A stretch of DNA of 64,000 bases from Edwardsiella piscicida (lineage in GTDB: Bacteria; Pseudomonadota; Gammaproteobacteria; Enterobacterales; Enterobacteriaceae), in contig NZ_MPNU01000001.1 in NCBI RefSeq assembly GCF_001896205.1, positions 2,460,240-2,524,239 on the forward strand, written 5' to 3'. The translations under genes and the position numbers were made by a program. Below, one piece after another: positions 52,802 to 61,895 of this stretch (position 1 is its first letter; each line of letters starts with the position of its first letter). The notes under the pieces were generated by a model. That model worked only from the letters and a program-made list of their open reading frames with translations. It was not told where the DNA came from and did no database searches.

Positions 52802-53122
52802 TCAGGCTTTTTCCAGCGTGCACAGCAGCGGATGTTCATTGTCACGCGCGTAGCGATTGATCAATGCCACCTTGGTCTCCGCAACCTCTGCCGTGAACAC
52901 GCCGCATACCGCCTTGCCTTTATAATGCACAGTCAGCATCAGCTGCGTTGCACGTTCAATGTCATAGGCGAAGAACTTCTGCAGCACCTCGATGACAAAC
53001 TCCATCGGCGTATAGTCATCGTTATTCAGTATGACACTATACAGTGACGGCGGCTTCACCGCCCTGCGAGTCCGATCCTCTACCAGCGGCTCAAGATTCA
53101 GCCAATCGTTCACGTTCGCCAT
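52802..53122 (-). CDS. clpS: ATP-dependent Clp protease adaptor ClpS
   Basis: ClpS delivers N-degron substrates to ClpAP. The 106-residue protein equals E. coli ClpS in length. The N-degron pocket residues are visible in [15 protein letters not shown] and [14 protein letters not shown] (the His). It lies 24 bp upstream of clpA and is cotranscribed. Together with aat this locus holds the whole Leu/Phe N-end branch except ClpP. Confidence 0.98.
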   Translation of the reverse strand: MANVNDWLNLEPLVEDRTRRAVKPPSLYSVILNNDDYTPMEFVIEVLQKFFAYDIERATQLMLTVHYKGKAVCGVFTAEVAETKVALINRYARDNEHPLLCTLEKA

Positions 53123-53566
53123 TTCAATCTGTTACCTGTTCTCTTCTCCCGGCGGGGCCGGTCGATCATCTATCACTGAGCGATATCATAACTACCACCA
53201 AGATTACCAGCCAACCCTGCATTTCCGCCCGTCGATCGGACAAAAAAAGCGCACTGCCGCACAATTGCGTTAACTGCCTCAAACTTTGGTGAAAAGTTAG
53301 GGTGCTAAAAATAACCAGCCCTTGACGACAACGGAGGCATCAATAGAGTGTAGACAAGCGGGGATCGGTGGTAATTTGACCAGACCGTCCCGCCCGGTGA
53401 TATGCCTGCAGCGCGAGGCTACCGCCGCCCGTAGGGTGCATTCCTAAGCCGTGGCGCAGCGATATCCGCCACGGCTTAGGAACCCATCCTGAATCAGTCT
53501 TATCTCATTAACCGTGATCGCCGCCCTTCCGCCGCGATCTGTCACCGTAACGAGGGATGTATAAGC
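53123..53566. promoter_or_regulatory. 444-bp divergent clpS-cspD region with a 16-bp perfect hairpin
   Basis: No gene was found. It should carry the clpSA and cspD promoters. A perfect inverted repeat TTCCTAAGCCGTGGCG at 53441-53456 and its complement at 53467-53482 (10-base loop) lies 85-126 bp before cspD and lacks a T-run. It may be an RNA structure in the cspD leader or a protein site. Confidence 0.6.
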
Positions 53567-53788
53567 ATGGAGACGGGTACTGTAAAGTGGTTTAACAACG
53601 CCAAAGGCTTTGGCTTTATCTGCCCGGCCAGCGGCGGCGACGATATCTTCGCCCATTACACCGCCATTCAGATGGAGGGATACCGCACGCTGAAGGCGGG
53701 TCAACAGGTTCAGTTTGACCTTCATATCGGCCCCAAGGGTAATCACGCCAACACCATAATCCCCATTCTCAGCGAGCCGGCTCCCTAA
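53567..53788 (+). CDS. cspD: Cold-shock-like protein CspD
   Basis: CspD is a stationary-phase CSD protein that binds single-stranded DNA and inhibits replication. The 73-residue protein METGTVKWFNNAKGFGFICP has intact RNP1 (KGFGFI) and RNP2 (DIFAHY), and the CspD features GYRTLKAGQQVQFD and GPKGNHAN. It is divergent to clpS, as in E. coli; in E. coli CspD turnover involves Lon. Confidence 0.95.
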   Translation: METGTVKWFNNAKGFGFICPASGGDDIFAHYTAIQMEGYRTLKAGQQVQFDLHIGPKGNHANTIIPILSEPAP

Positions 53789-53796
53789 GCGGCCTC

Positions 53797-53822
53797 ACCG
53801 GCCGGATCTCCGGCCGGTCTCT
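53797..53822 (+). terminator. Terminator after cspD
   Basis: A perfect 9-bp stem ACCGGCCGG / CCGGCCGGT with 4-base loop followed by CTCTTCTC starts 8 bp past the cspD stop. The T-run is interrupted. Confidence 0.7.
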
Positions 53823-53960
53823 TCTCGTCGCGTCGCCCCACGTCAACCTCGCCTCAACCATCCGCCGATTCCATCCCCAATGAGGTAGCATATTGTGCTG
53901 CTGTTTAGGCAAGCTCCCGGAAAATTCTGTCATCGTTAACCCGCAATGACAGGTGGCATC

Positions 53961-54917
53961 ATGTCGTCAATCGAAATCGGCCACGCCCGGCCCGTCTCAC
54001 GCCCCGCTTTACCGCTGTTTTCCCGCCTGGCGACGGGCCGTTACCGCCCGACCCGTCTCTGGAATAAAGCCGCATTTCGCGCCAAGTTTACCCTGCGATC
54101 GCTGCTGGCGCCCGGCGATACCTACCGCCTGCTGCAGATGCTGGCCGAGCTGCCGCAGCGCGATGCCATTCTACGCTGCCAGCCTCGCCTGCCGTGCCGT
54201 CTGCACCATCCCTACCTGAGCGTACGCCTCTCCCGTCCGCAGATCGTTGACGCGCTAACGGATCACTATCGCCTGCTGAACCAGCTGCTGCCGATCTCCC
54301 AGTTTCCGACGCTGTACGCTGGGCAGGCGCTGACCCTGGCGACCCTCTGCGGGAAAAACGACCAGACATACTCTCTGCGGCTGGCCATGCTGGAGAAACT
54401 GGGTAAAGAGGGGGATCTGTCTATAGCGCTGTGCGACCAGCAGAATATACTACTAGCTGTGTGCACATTTAGTTTTATCGACTATCATGGCGCCCGCACC
54501 CTCTTTATCGGCGGGCTGCAGGGGTCGTCGCCGTCGCTGCCGCACAGTCATACCCAAACGGCCACCAAAGCCTGCCACGGCCTGTTTCCCAAGCGCCTGC
54601 TGGCCGACGCCCTGTGCGAACTGGCGCGCATTGCCCGCTGCACGCAGATCCTGGCCGTCGGTAACGGCAGCCATATTTACAGCCACTGGCGCTACCGCCG
54701 CAAAAAACAGACGCAGATGCTGGCCGACTACGACGGTTTCTGGCTTTCGCTGAGCGCCACACCCACCGACGACGGCCACTTTCGCCTGCCCCTGCCCCCG
54801 CAGCGCAAGCCGCTGGAAAGTATTCCGAGCAAAAAGCGCGCCGAGTACCGTCGCCGCTATCAGCTGCTGGATGAGATGCAGCGGGCGGTATGCGCCAGCC
54901 TGGGCGCGACGGCGTAG
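53961..54917 (+). CDS. ybjX: YbjX, VirK/DUF535 family protein
   Basis: A 318-residue protein of the DUF535 family (VirK/YbjX). Characteristic segments are FTLRSLLAPGDTYRLLQML, ALTLATLCGKNDQTYSLRLA, FIGGLQGSSPSLPHSHTQTA and YRRRYQLLDEM near the end. Members are linked to envelope resistance to antimicrobial peptides and, in pathogens, virulence, often under PhoPQ; the reaction is unknown. No signal peptide. The ATG at 53961 is preferred because AGGTGG precedes it; the ATG at 53946 lacks a ribosome site. E. coli has macAB between cspD and ybjX, missing here. Confidence 0.9.
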   Translation: MSSIEIGHARPVSRPALPLFSRLATGRYRPTRLWNKAAFRAKFTLRSLLAPGDTYRLLQMLAELPQRDAILRCQPRLPCRLHHPYLSVRLSRPQIVDALTDHYRLLNQLLPISQFPTLYAGQALTLATLCGKNDQTYSLRLAMLEKLGKEGDLSIALCDQQNILLAVCTFSFIDYHGARTLFIGGLQGSSPSLPHSHTQTATKACHGLFPKRLLADALCELARIARCTQILAVGNGSHIYSHWRYRRKKQTQMLADYDGFWLSLSATPTDDGHFRLPLPPQRKPLESIPSKKRAEYRRRYQLLDEMQRAVCASLGATA

Positions 54918-54927
54918 CATCGCCGCG

Positions 54928-55587
54928 CTAGACGCCGGCCAGACGCGGTAGCACCTGCCACAGCCCAGCCACCAGCAGCGCGGGCCCAAACGGCGCCGGC
55001 GCCGCCAGACTCATCCCCCGCCAACGGTGCCGCAGGGCAATGCCGACCAGCGTCAATAGGGATGCCAGCAGCAGCAGCGCGGGCAGATCGGCCCAGCCGC
55101 ACCAGGCACCGAGCGCGGCCAGCAGCTTAACATCCCCGCCGCCGAGCCCCTGCTCCCCGCGCCAGCGCCAGAATCCCCAGGCGATCAGCCACAGCGCCAG
55201 ATATCCCGCCGCCGCGCCGAGCACCGCCTGCGGCAGATACGTCGGCTGATACAGCGCGTTCCATATCAGCCCCAGCCACAGCAGCGGCTGAGTCAGTGCG
55301 TCGGGCAGCAGCAGACTGGCCCGATCGATCAGCGCCAGGGCGAGACTCAGCGTACAGAAGCCCAGCCCGCAGAGCCAGACGATGCCGGGCGGCAGGCCCC
55401 AGGCCAGCGACAGCGAGATCGCCGCCAGCGCGGCGCTCAGCGCCGCACGGCAGGGAAAAGGAGAGAAATGGCGATCGTGCCAGAGCAGCGGGGCGCAGAG
55501 CGGACGCATGATCTGCAGCATCGCGCGCTGGAGGGGGGCGCCGAGCGCCAGGCCGCACAGGGCGGCCAGCGTCAGCCACAGATCCAT
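54928..55587 (-). CDS. Orphan type IV prepilin peptidase (A24 family), short form
   Basis: A 219-residue membrane protein with about seven hydrophobic segments. The two catalytic aspartates of the GxGD family are visible: ALIDRASLLLPDALTQPLLW near residue 85 and GLGGGDVKLLAALGAW near 145. It lacks the N-terminal cytoplasmic domain with the CxxC pairs found in PilD/GspO, so it is a short version that may cleave but not N-methylate. No pilin, secretin or GSP gene is nearby. The ATG at 55587 is used; a GTG two codons upstream is possible. It lies 19 bp after ybjD on the same strand. Confidence 0.85.
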   Translation of the reverse strand: MDLWLTLAALCGLALGAPLQRAMLQIMRPLCAPLLWHDRHFSPFPCRAALSAALAAISLSLAWGLPPGIVWLCGLGFCTLSLALALIDRASLLLPDALTQPLLWLGLIWNALYQPTYLPQAVLGAAAGYLALWLIAWGFWRWRGEQGLGGGDVKLLAALGAWCGWADLPALLLLASLLTLVGIALRHRWRGMSLAAPAPFGPALLVAGLWQVLPRLAGV

Positions 55588-55606
55588 GGCCACCGCCCGA
55601 CGGGCG

Positions 55607-57277
55607 CTAGTCGGCCTTGCCGCGCGCCAGCCACAGCACCCGCGAAAACATATTCTTTAGCAGCAAGGGCACCTGACTCACGCCGACCTCCTCCGCCCGC
55701 GCGGCAACCATGATCGCCAGATCGGGCTTGGAGGCGCGGTGGATAGCCTTGGTGATCACCTTGCGCGCCGACATCGGCGCCGACGCCGGGATCCCGGCCA
55801 CGTGGTGATACACATCGGCAAAGCCCTCATGATACATAAAGTGCTCCATATCCGGCGCCGGCAGCATCGTCAAACGATCGCGCTCGCTCTCCTGCATCCC
55901 CTCCAGCAGCCCGCGCACCGTCGCGGCATATTTACGCCCGGCCTCATCGCCATCCACCAGGACATGCCAAGCGATCCCCATTCGGCGGGCGAACTTAATC
56001 AGCGGGCGCAGGCCGCACTGGGCAAATTCGATCACCTTGATGCCTTCGGTATCGAAATGGTAACCGCACTGACGCGCCAGCTCGCTCAGCAGCCACACCT
56101 CCGTCTCCCCCTCGACCAGCAGCCAACAGCGGGCGAACAGCGATGAGGCACGGTTAAAGCGAATGTGAAAGGCGATGCGCCGGCTGTCTTCCGGCGTCAT
56201 GCCGCGAGGCCCGATGCGGTACGCCGCCACCCGCCCAGACTGACGAACCAGGCGGCACACCCGCTCTACCGGCATCAGCGCCAGCAGATCGCCGGAGTTG
56301 GTGGTCGTCACCTTTTGCAGCGGCAGCTGGTTTAACAGCCCCCAGGCGACCGACAGCATGATCGGATGCAGACGGGTCTCCGGATCTTCAATCACCAGCA
56401 GCGGGCGCGCGTGGCGATCGAGGATCACCGCCCCCTTGGCCTGCAGCAACGTCGAAAATAGCCCCAGCAGGATCAGGCGCATATTGCGGCTGCCCGAGGC
56501 GGCGATCATCTGATTGATATTCTCCAGCGAACGCCACGCCTGGCGACCGTGAATAATCTCATTACGGTGGCGCCGTCGGGCGCCGACCGCCGTCTCGTCA
56601 CCGTTGGTGGCAAAGTAGTGCTCCAGCAGCTGCTGCATAGCGCTCAAGCCGGCGCGCAGCTCGCCGTTGCTCAGCTTCTGCGGGTTACACACCAGCTCAC
56701 GGGTGAACTCGTCCAGCTGCTGCGCCACCTGTGCCTGATCGGGCAGATGGCGGGCGGCCAGCACGCTGGGGTGCAGGCGGCGGATAAAGCGGGCATCCCG
56801 CAGGCGCAGCACCGGATGCAGACGGATCAGCTCGCGCGCCAGCAGATCGACGTGGTGCAAGGCCAGCGCCTCCCCCTGCTCGTTGAGAAAAGAGCGCCAG
56901 GTGCAGACCGTATCGTCGTCGCTCAGCTCGCCCTCTTGGCGAAAATAGATGCGCTGCAGGCGATCGTCGCTCTCCTGCCACAGGGGCGACAGCCGATGGT
57001 AGCGGCGGGCCCGGGCGTGGCCCCGCTCGGCCTCGCAAAAGGTAAACACGATCTGCAGGTGGTGCTCTCTGGCCGTCTCATCGCCAGGGGGAAAGTAGAA
57101 ATCATGGGGCTCAAAGCGGTACAGATCGCGCTCCGGCGACAGGCACAGGGTCAAGGCGTCCAGCAGGCTCGACTTACCCCAGGCGTTTTCACCGATCAAA
57201 ACGGTATTGTCATCCAGCGACAGCGAGATACGATTGATCCCGCGAAACCCGACGACCTCAATGCGTTCCAGGTACAT
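55607..57277 (-). CDS. ybjD: YbjD, OLD-family ATPase/nuclease-like protein
   Basis: A 556-residue protein with an SMC/ABC-type ATPase domain (Walker A VLIGENAWGKSSLLDALTLC near residue 25; signature/Walker B region LLVIEDPETRLHPIMLSVAW near 270) and a C-terminal TOPRIM domain (WLLVEGETEVWLL, then HVLVDGDEAGRKYAATV). This layout is that of overcoming-lysogenization-defect nucleases. The start at 57277 (MYLERIEVVGFRGINR) has a GAGGGA site. Function in E. coli is unknown; a DNA-repair or defence role is inference. Confidence 0.95.
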   Translation of the reverse strand: MYLERIEVVGFRGINRISLSLDDNTVLIGENAWGKSSLLDALTLCLSPERDLYRFEPHDFYFPPGDETAREHHLQIVFTFCEAERGHARARRYHRLSPLWQESDDRLQRIYFRQEGELSDDDTVCTWRSFLNEQGEALALHHVDLLARELIRLHPVLRLRDARFIRRLHPSVLAARHLPDQAQVAQQLDEFTRELVCNPQKLSNGELRAGLSAMQQLLEHYFATNGDETAVGARRRHRNEIIHGRQAWRSLENINQMIAASGSRNMRLILLGLFSTLLQAKGAVILDRHARPLLVIEDPETRLHPIMLSVAWGLLNQLPLQKVTTTNSGDLLALMPVERVCRLVRQSGRVAAYRIGPRGMTPEDSRRIAFHIRFNRASSLFARCWLLVEGETEVWLLSELARQCGYHFDTEGIKVIEFAQCGLRPLIKFARRMGIAWHVLVDGDEAGRKYAATVRGLLEGMQESERDRLTMLPAPDMEHFMYHEGFADVYHHVAGIPASAPMSARKVITKAIHRASKPDLAIMVAARAEEVGVSQVPLLLKNMFSRVLWLARGKAD

Positions 57278-57499
57278 GCCATCCCTCTCTCGTCGCCTCA
57301 CTGTTATGAGGATGCGGGCAAAGCCTTATCGGGTCAAGAAATGCCCCCGCCCCGCTCGCCATTTTGTGCTGCTTTTCTAAAAAGCCAGGGGCAAAAAGAG
57401 GTAAAGATCCCTTTTTGCTCCCCCCGCGGACGCTGCGCCTTTACTCAAATCCCCCTTTTGAGTACGGTATTAGCTTTAAATTTAACACGTTAGGCTCTT

Positions 57500-58399
57500 A
57501 TGTACTCTGGACTCTTGATCATTCTGGTGCCACTCCTGCTGGGCTACCTGCTGCACCTGCGTCATAAGACGCTGATCCGTTTAATTAACCGTATGCTGAG
57601 CTGGATGGTATACGTCATCCTCTTTTTTATGGGGATCAGCCTGGCGTTTCTCGATAACCTCGGCGCAAACCTGTGGCTAATCGGCAAATACGCCTCGGTC
57701 TTTTTCGTGCTGATTATCGCGGCCAACCTGCTGGCGCTATGGCTATTGGAAAAGCGCGCCCCTTGGCATGTCACCCACCGGCAGGAGGCGCTGCCATCGC
57801 GCCTCCATATGGCGCTGGAGTCCCTGAAGCTGTGCGGCGTCGTGGTGGGCGGCTTCCTGCTGGGCCTCACCCAGTGGCCATGGCTGAGCCACGCCACCCA
57901 CGCCAGCGAATATGCCCTGATCCTGCTGCTGTTTCTGGTCGGCCTTCAGCTGCGCAACAGCGGTATGTCGCCGGCGCAGATCCTGCTGAACCGCCGCGGT
58001 ATGATGATAGGCTGCGTCGTCTGCGTCAGCGCCCTGGCCGGGGGGGCTCTGGCCGCCTGGCTGCTGGGCCTGCCCCTGAAGACCGGTCTGGCTATCGCCT
58101 CGGCCTATGGCTGGTACTCCCTGTCCGGCATCATGCTGACCGAGGCCTTTGGCCCGGTGATCGGCAGCACCGCCTTCTTTAACGATCTGGCGCGCGAGCT
58201 GTTCGCCATAATGATGATCCCGACGCTGATCCAGCGCCACCGCAGCAGCGCACTGGGCCTGTGCGGCGCCACCTCCATGGACTTTACCCTGCCGGTACTG
58301 CAGCGCAGCGGCGGCATAGAGCTGGTGCCGGCGGCGATTGTCCACGGCTTTCTGCTCAGCCTGCTGGCGCCGGTGCTGATGGCGCTGTTCTCCTCCTAA
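57500..58399 (+). CDS. lysO: Lysine exporter LysO
   Basis: A 299-residue inner-membrane protein, same length as E. coli LysO (YbjE), that exports L-lysine and confers thialysine resistance. About eight membrane segments; conserved MVYVILFFMGISLAFLDNLG, ESLKLCGVVVGGFLLGL, YGWYSLSGIMLTEAFGPVIG and ALGLCGATSMDFTLPVLQRS carry the family acidic residues. Upstream 57278-57499 holds its promoter and a small A/T-rich hairpin (GCAAAAAG / CTTTTTGC at about 57389-57419). Confidence 0.95.
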   Translation: MYSGLLIILVPLLLGYLLHLRHKTLIRLINRMLSWMVYVILFFMGISLAFLDNLGANLWLIGKYASVFFVLIIAANLLALWLLEKRAPWHVTHRQEALPSRLHMALESLKLCGVVVGGFLLGLTQWPWLSHATHASEYALILLLFLVGLQLRNSGMSPAQILLNRRGMMIGCVVCVSALAGGALAAWLLGLPLKTGLAIASAYGWYSLSGIMLTEAFGPVIGSTAFFNDLARELFAIMMIPTLIQRHRSSALGLCGATSMDFTLPVLQRSGGIELVPAAIVHGFLLSLLAPVLMALFSS

Positions 58400-58428
58400 C
58401 CCCGCCGGGCGGCGCTCCCGTGCCGCCC

Positions 58429-58526
58429 TTCGCCCTTCGCCCTTCGCCCTTCGCCCTTCGCCCTTCGCCCTTCGCCCTTCGCCCTTCGCCCTTCGCCCTT
58501 CGCCCTTCGCCCTTCGCCCTTCGCCC
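58429..58526 (+). repeat. Fourteen tandem copies of TTCGCCC
   Basis: A perfect 98-bp array of a 7-bp unit starts 30 bp after the lysO stop and ends 149 bp before hcp. All copies are identical. Seven is not a multiple of three, and no gene spans it, so copy-number changes would affect only spacing and structure between lysO and hcp. Confidence 0.97.
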
Positions 58527-58561
58527 AGAGATTAAAGAATAAATCTCATTCGCAATATAAA

Positions 58562-58658
58562 TTGCGTTATATCAAACAAAGTAAAAGTTGCATTAGAAAT
58601 TCCTTTTTTGAACGCGCAGCCGGGCTTACCCTTTAAACAAGCATAATAAATGCAACTT
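58562..58658 (+). promoter_or_regulatory. hcp promoter with FNR-like box and NsrR-type half-sites
   Basis: TTGCG-TTAT-ATCAA at 58562-58575 matches the FNR consensus in 8 of 10 bases. AAGTTGCATTA at 58585-58595 and its near complement AAATGCAACTT at 58648-58658 resemble NsrR half-sites. A possible -35 TTGAAC (58608) and -10 CTTTAA/TTTAAA (about 58631-58637) would put the FNR centre near -75. E. coli hcp is FNR-activated from a similarly distant site and NsrR-repressed, so the layout fits. Confidence 0.5.
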
Positions 58659-58674
58659 TAAAAGAGGGTTTTCC

Positions 58675-60330
58675 ATGTACTGCGTTCAATGCGAGCAAAC
58701 CATCCGTACCCCGGCCGGCAATGGCTGTTCCTACGCTCAGGGGATGTGCGGCAAGAGTGCCGAAACCTCCGACCTGCAAGACCTGCTGGTCGCCGCACTG
58801 CAAAGCCTCTCCGCCTGGGCGCTGCTGGCCCGCGAGCTGGATATCCGCGATCGCACCATCGACAGCTTTGCGCCGCGCGCCTTCTTCGCCACCCTGACCA
58901 ACGTCAACTTCGACTCTGCGCGCATCATCGGTTACGCCCGCGAGGCGCTGGCTATGCGCGACAGCCTGCGCGCGGCCTGCCTCGCCAAGGCGCCACTGGC
59001 AACGACCGCACACCCGCTGGCCGATCTGCGCCTGCAGGGAGAGGATGTAGAGACCCTGCGCCGCCAGGCGGCGGCGTTCGCTCTGGACAGCGATCGGGCC
59101 GAAATCGGCGACGATATCCACGGCCTGCGCATGCTCAACCTGTACGGCCTGAAGGGCGCGGCGGCCTATATGGAGCACGCCCATGTGCTAGGCCAGCACA
59201 GCGAGGCGATCTACGCCCAGTATCACCACTATATGGCCTGGCTCGGCACCCAGCCGCGCGATATGGATACCCTGCTGGACAATGCCATGGGCATCGGCAA
59301 GATGAACTTCGCCATCATGGCGCAGCTGGATAAGGGGGAGACCGACGCCTACGGCGATCCCACCCCGACCACCGTCAACGTGCGCCCGGTCGCCGGCAAA
59401 TGTATCCTGATCTCCGGTCACGATCTGAAGGATCTGCAGATGCTGCTGGAGCAGACCGACGGCCTCGGCATCAACGTCTATACCCACGGTGAAATGCTGC
59501 CGGCCCACGGCTATCCCGCGCTGCGTAAATACCGCCACCTGGTCGGCAACTACGGCAGCGGCTGGCAGAATCAGCAGCAGGAGTTTGCCCGCTTCCCCGG
59601 CCCGATCCTGATGACCTCCAACTGCATCATCGATCCCAACGTCGGCAACTACGGCGATCGCATCTGGACCCGCAGCATCGTCGGCTGGCCGGGCGTACGC
59701 CACCTGGAAGGCGATGATTTCAGCCAGGTGATCGCCCAGGCGCAGGTCTGCGATGGCTTCCCCTACAGCGAGATCGAACATCTGATCACCGTCGGCTTTG
59801 GCCGTGCCACCCTGCTCAACGCGGCGGACAGCGTGATCGATCTGGTCGCCCAGAAAAAGCTGCGCCATGTCTTCCTGCTCGGCGGCTGCGACGGCAGCCG
59901 CGATGAGCGCAGCTACTACACCGACTTTGCCCGTGCCATCCCGCAGGATTGCCTGATCATGACTCTGGCCTGCGGCAAGTACCGCTTTAACAAGCTGGAC
60001 TTCGGCACGCTGGAGGGGCTACCGCGCCTGCTGGACGTCGGCCAGTGCAACGACGCCTACGGCGCCATCATGCTGGCGGTCAATTTGGCAGAAAAGCTCG
60101 GCTGCGGCGTCAACGATCTGCCGCTCAGTCTGATCCTCTCCTGGTTCGAGCAGAAGGCCATCGTCATCCTGCTAACCCTGCTGGCGCTGGGCGTCAAAAA
60201 TATCTACACCGGGCCGACCGCGCCGGGCTTCCTGACGGATAATCTTCTGGCGATCCTCAACCAGCGCTTCGGCATGCGCGGCATCAGCACGGTCGACGCC
60301 GATCTGAACGGTATACTCGGCCACGCCTAA
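58675..60330 (+). CDS. hcp: Hybrid cluster protein (hydroxylamine/NO reductase)
   Basis: Hcp carries a 4Fe-2O-2S hybrid cluster and reduces NO and hydroxylamine under anaerobic nitrosative stress. It is 551 residues, one more than E. coli. The N-terminal cysteines in [20 protein letters not shown] and GMCGKSAE (C3, C6, C18, C25) hold the second cluster; hybrid-cluster ligands are in ITSGHDL-like [11 protein letters not shown] (His), [12 protein letters not shown] (Glu), [27 protein letters not shown] and [12 protein letters not shown]. hcr follows after 68 bp. Confidence 0.98.
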   Translation: MYCVQCEQTIRTPAGNGCSYAQGMCGKSAETSDLQDLLVAALQSLSAWALLARELDIRDRTIDSFAPRAFFATLTNVNFDSARIIGYAREALAMRDSLRAACLAKAPLATTAHPLADLRLQGEDVETLRRQAAAFALDSDRAEIGDDIHGLRMLNLYGLKGAAAYMEHAHVLGQHSEAIYAQYHHYMAWLGTQPRDMDTLLDNAMGIGKMNFAIMAQLDKGETDAYGDPTPTTVNVRPVAGKCILISGHDLKDLQMLLEQTDGLGINVYTHGEMLPAHGYPALRKYRHLVGNYGSGWQNQQQEFARFPGPILMTSNCIIDPNVGNYGDRIWTRSIVGWPGVRHLEGDDFSQVIAQAQVCDGFPYSEIEHLITVGFGRATLLNAADSVIDLVAQKKLRHVFLLGGCDGSRDERSYYTDFARAIPQDCLIMTLACGKYRFNKLDFGTLEGLPRLLDVGQCNDAYGAIMLAVNLAEKLGCGVNDLPLSLILSWFEQKAIVILLTLLALGVKNIYTGPTAPGFLTDNLLAILNQRFGMRGISTVDADLNGILGHA

Positions 60331-60398
60331 TCCGGCGACCTTAAGCGCCCCCCGCCGCCTGGCGCGGGGCGAGATCCTGACAGCGAGACCTCATCACC

Positions 60399-61397
60399 AT
60401 GACCATGCCAACCCCCCATTGCCCCCACCGGATGCAGGTTCACTCCCTGCGCCAGGAAACCCCCGATGTCTGGACGCTAAACCTGATCTGTCCCGACTTT
60501 TATCCCTACCGTCCCGGTCAGTATGCGCTGGTCAGCATCGACGGCAGCGACGAGACCCTGCGTGCCTACACGCTCTCCTCGACCCCGGGACTCAGCCCCT
60601 TTATTACCCTGACGGTACGCCGCCTGGACAACGGCGTCGGCTCCGGCTGGCTGACCCGCCAAGTACACCCGGGCGACGAGCTGTGGCTTTCTCCGGCGCA
60701 GGGCAGCTTCACCTGTCCGCAGGCGGATGCCACCCGCTACCTGATGCTGGCGGCCGGCTGCGGCGTCACCCCGATCATCGCCATGACCCGCTGGCTGCTG
60801 GCGCATAGCCCGAGCACGGAGGTCGCGGTGATCTATGCGGTTCGCACCCCGCGCGACCTGATCTTCGCCGACGAATGGCACCAGTTGGCCGAGACTCACC
60901 CGCAGCTGCAGCTGATCCTGCTGGCCGAGGCGGAGGCAACGGGCGCGATCCTGCCGGGACGCCTCAGCCGCGAGCTGCTACAGAGCCAGATCCACGCCTT
61001 GGCGGAGCGCACGGTGATGATCTGCGGCCCGGCCCCCTATATGCGGCAGGCGCAGACGCTGGTCGAGGCGCTGGGCGTCAGCCCGCAGCGGGTGCATCAG
61101 GAGATCTTTCGCCCACAGCAGGGGGACGGCAGCGGCGGCGATCTGCGCATTACCTCCTGCAGCCGCCCCGGCGAATACCGCGCCGCCGTCGGCGTTACCC
61201 TGCTGCACGCCATGGAGCAAAATCAGCTGCCGGTGCAGGCCGCCTGCCGCGCCGGCGTCTGCGGCTGCTGTAAAACCCGTATCCTGCACGGTAACTATCA
61301 GGTCAGCAGCACCATGACCCTCACCCCGCAGGAGATAGCCCAAGGCTACGTGCTGGCCTGCAGCTGTCAGCTCAACGGCGACGTCACGCTGGCCTGA
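60399..61397 (+). CDS. hcr: NADH oxidoreductase Hcr
   Basis: Hcr reduces Hcp with NADH. The 332-residue protein has an FAD domain (YRPGQYALVSI, RAYTLSS), an NAD domain (LMLAAGCGVTPIIAMTRWL, RTVMICGPAPYM) and a C-terminal plant-type [2Fe-2S] ferredoxin (CRAGVCGCCKTRILHG, then VLACSCQ). Start MTMPTPHCPHRMQVHSLRQE follows the E. coli pattern. About 10 residues longer than E. coli, in the middle region. Confidence 0.97.
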   Translation: MTMPTPHCPHRMQVHSLRQETPDVWTLNLICPDFYPYRPGQYALVSIDGSDETLRAYTLSSTPGLSPFITLTVRRLDNGVGSGWLTRQVHPGDELWLSPAQGSFTCPQADATRYLMLAAGCGVTPIIAMTRWLLAHSPSTEVAVIYAVRTPRDLIFADEWHQLAETHPQLQLILLAEAEATGAILPGRLSRELLQSQIHALAERTVMICGPAPYMRQAQTLVEALGVSPQRVHQEIFRPQQGDGSGGDLRITSCSRPGEYRAAVGVTLLHAMEQNQLPVQAACRAGVCGCCKTRILHGNYQVSSTMTLTPQEIAQGYVLACSCQLNGDVTLA

Positions 61398-61895
61398 TCC
61401 CGACCGACGACGCCCTTCCCCTCCCGGCGGCCGCGCGCCGCCGTCATCCCCTGCGGCCTCGCATTTTCAGAAAAATAGTTATTTATATTTAATATGCGAC
61501 TTCGATATTAACTCCTCTATTTAATATATCTGAGCCGCGAACGCCCCACGCCACCCGCCGTGATAACGCCGCGCCTCAGAAAGCGAGCCCACGCGGTGAG
61601 CGCGCCGCACACGCGCTTGGCGGCACCTGCGCCCCGCTGACGCGCGGCGCAGGTGAAAAGTCTCTCCGGTAGAAAGTTTTATTTTTCCCCGATGCGTTAG
61701 GATTTAATTGGCGAACTTTAATTTTATATTTCGCGGCACGCCGAGATTACTCTCGGAGATCGTTTATAACGCACTGTCACATATTAATATGAAATGGAAT
61801 TTAAAATAACCACACTGATAAATATATTTCCACATTCTATCTTTATAGTCCGGTGGAATAAATTTATAACAATACCGATCATCAAGGAGAAAACT
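61398..61895 (+). promoter_or_regulatory. 498-bp region upstream of the fimbrial operon
   Basis: No gene was found. Base composition alternates between GC-rich (61540-61660) and strongly AT-rich (61460-61530 and 61670-61890). A 10-bp perfect inverted repeat CACCTGCGCC / GGCGCAGGTG is at 61624-61655, and a GC-rich hairpin follows hcr at about 61423-61443. No fimS-like invertible element or recombinase gene is seen, so phase switching by inversion is not supported; the AT-rich part likely holds the fimbrial promoter. Confidence 0.5.

Noticed and set aside
58261-58542. Small forward frame ending in PFALRPS repeats
   Set aside because: It is an out-of-frame overlap with lysO running into the 7-bp repeat; no start signal.
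61464-61895. Invertible fimS-type phase switch upstream of the fimbrial operon
   Set aside because: Only a 10-bp local hairpin is present; there is no pair of distant short inverted repeats around a promoter and no recombinase gene in the window.
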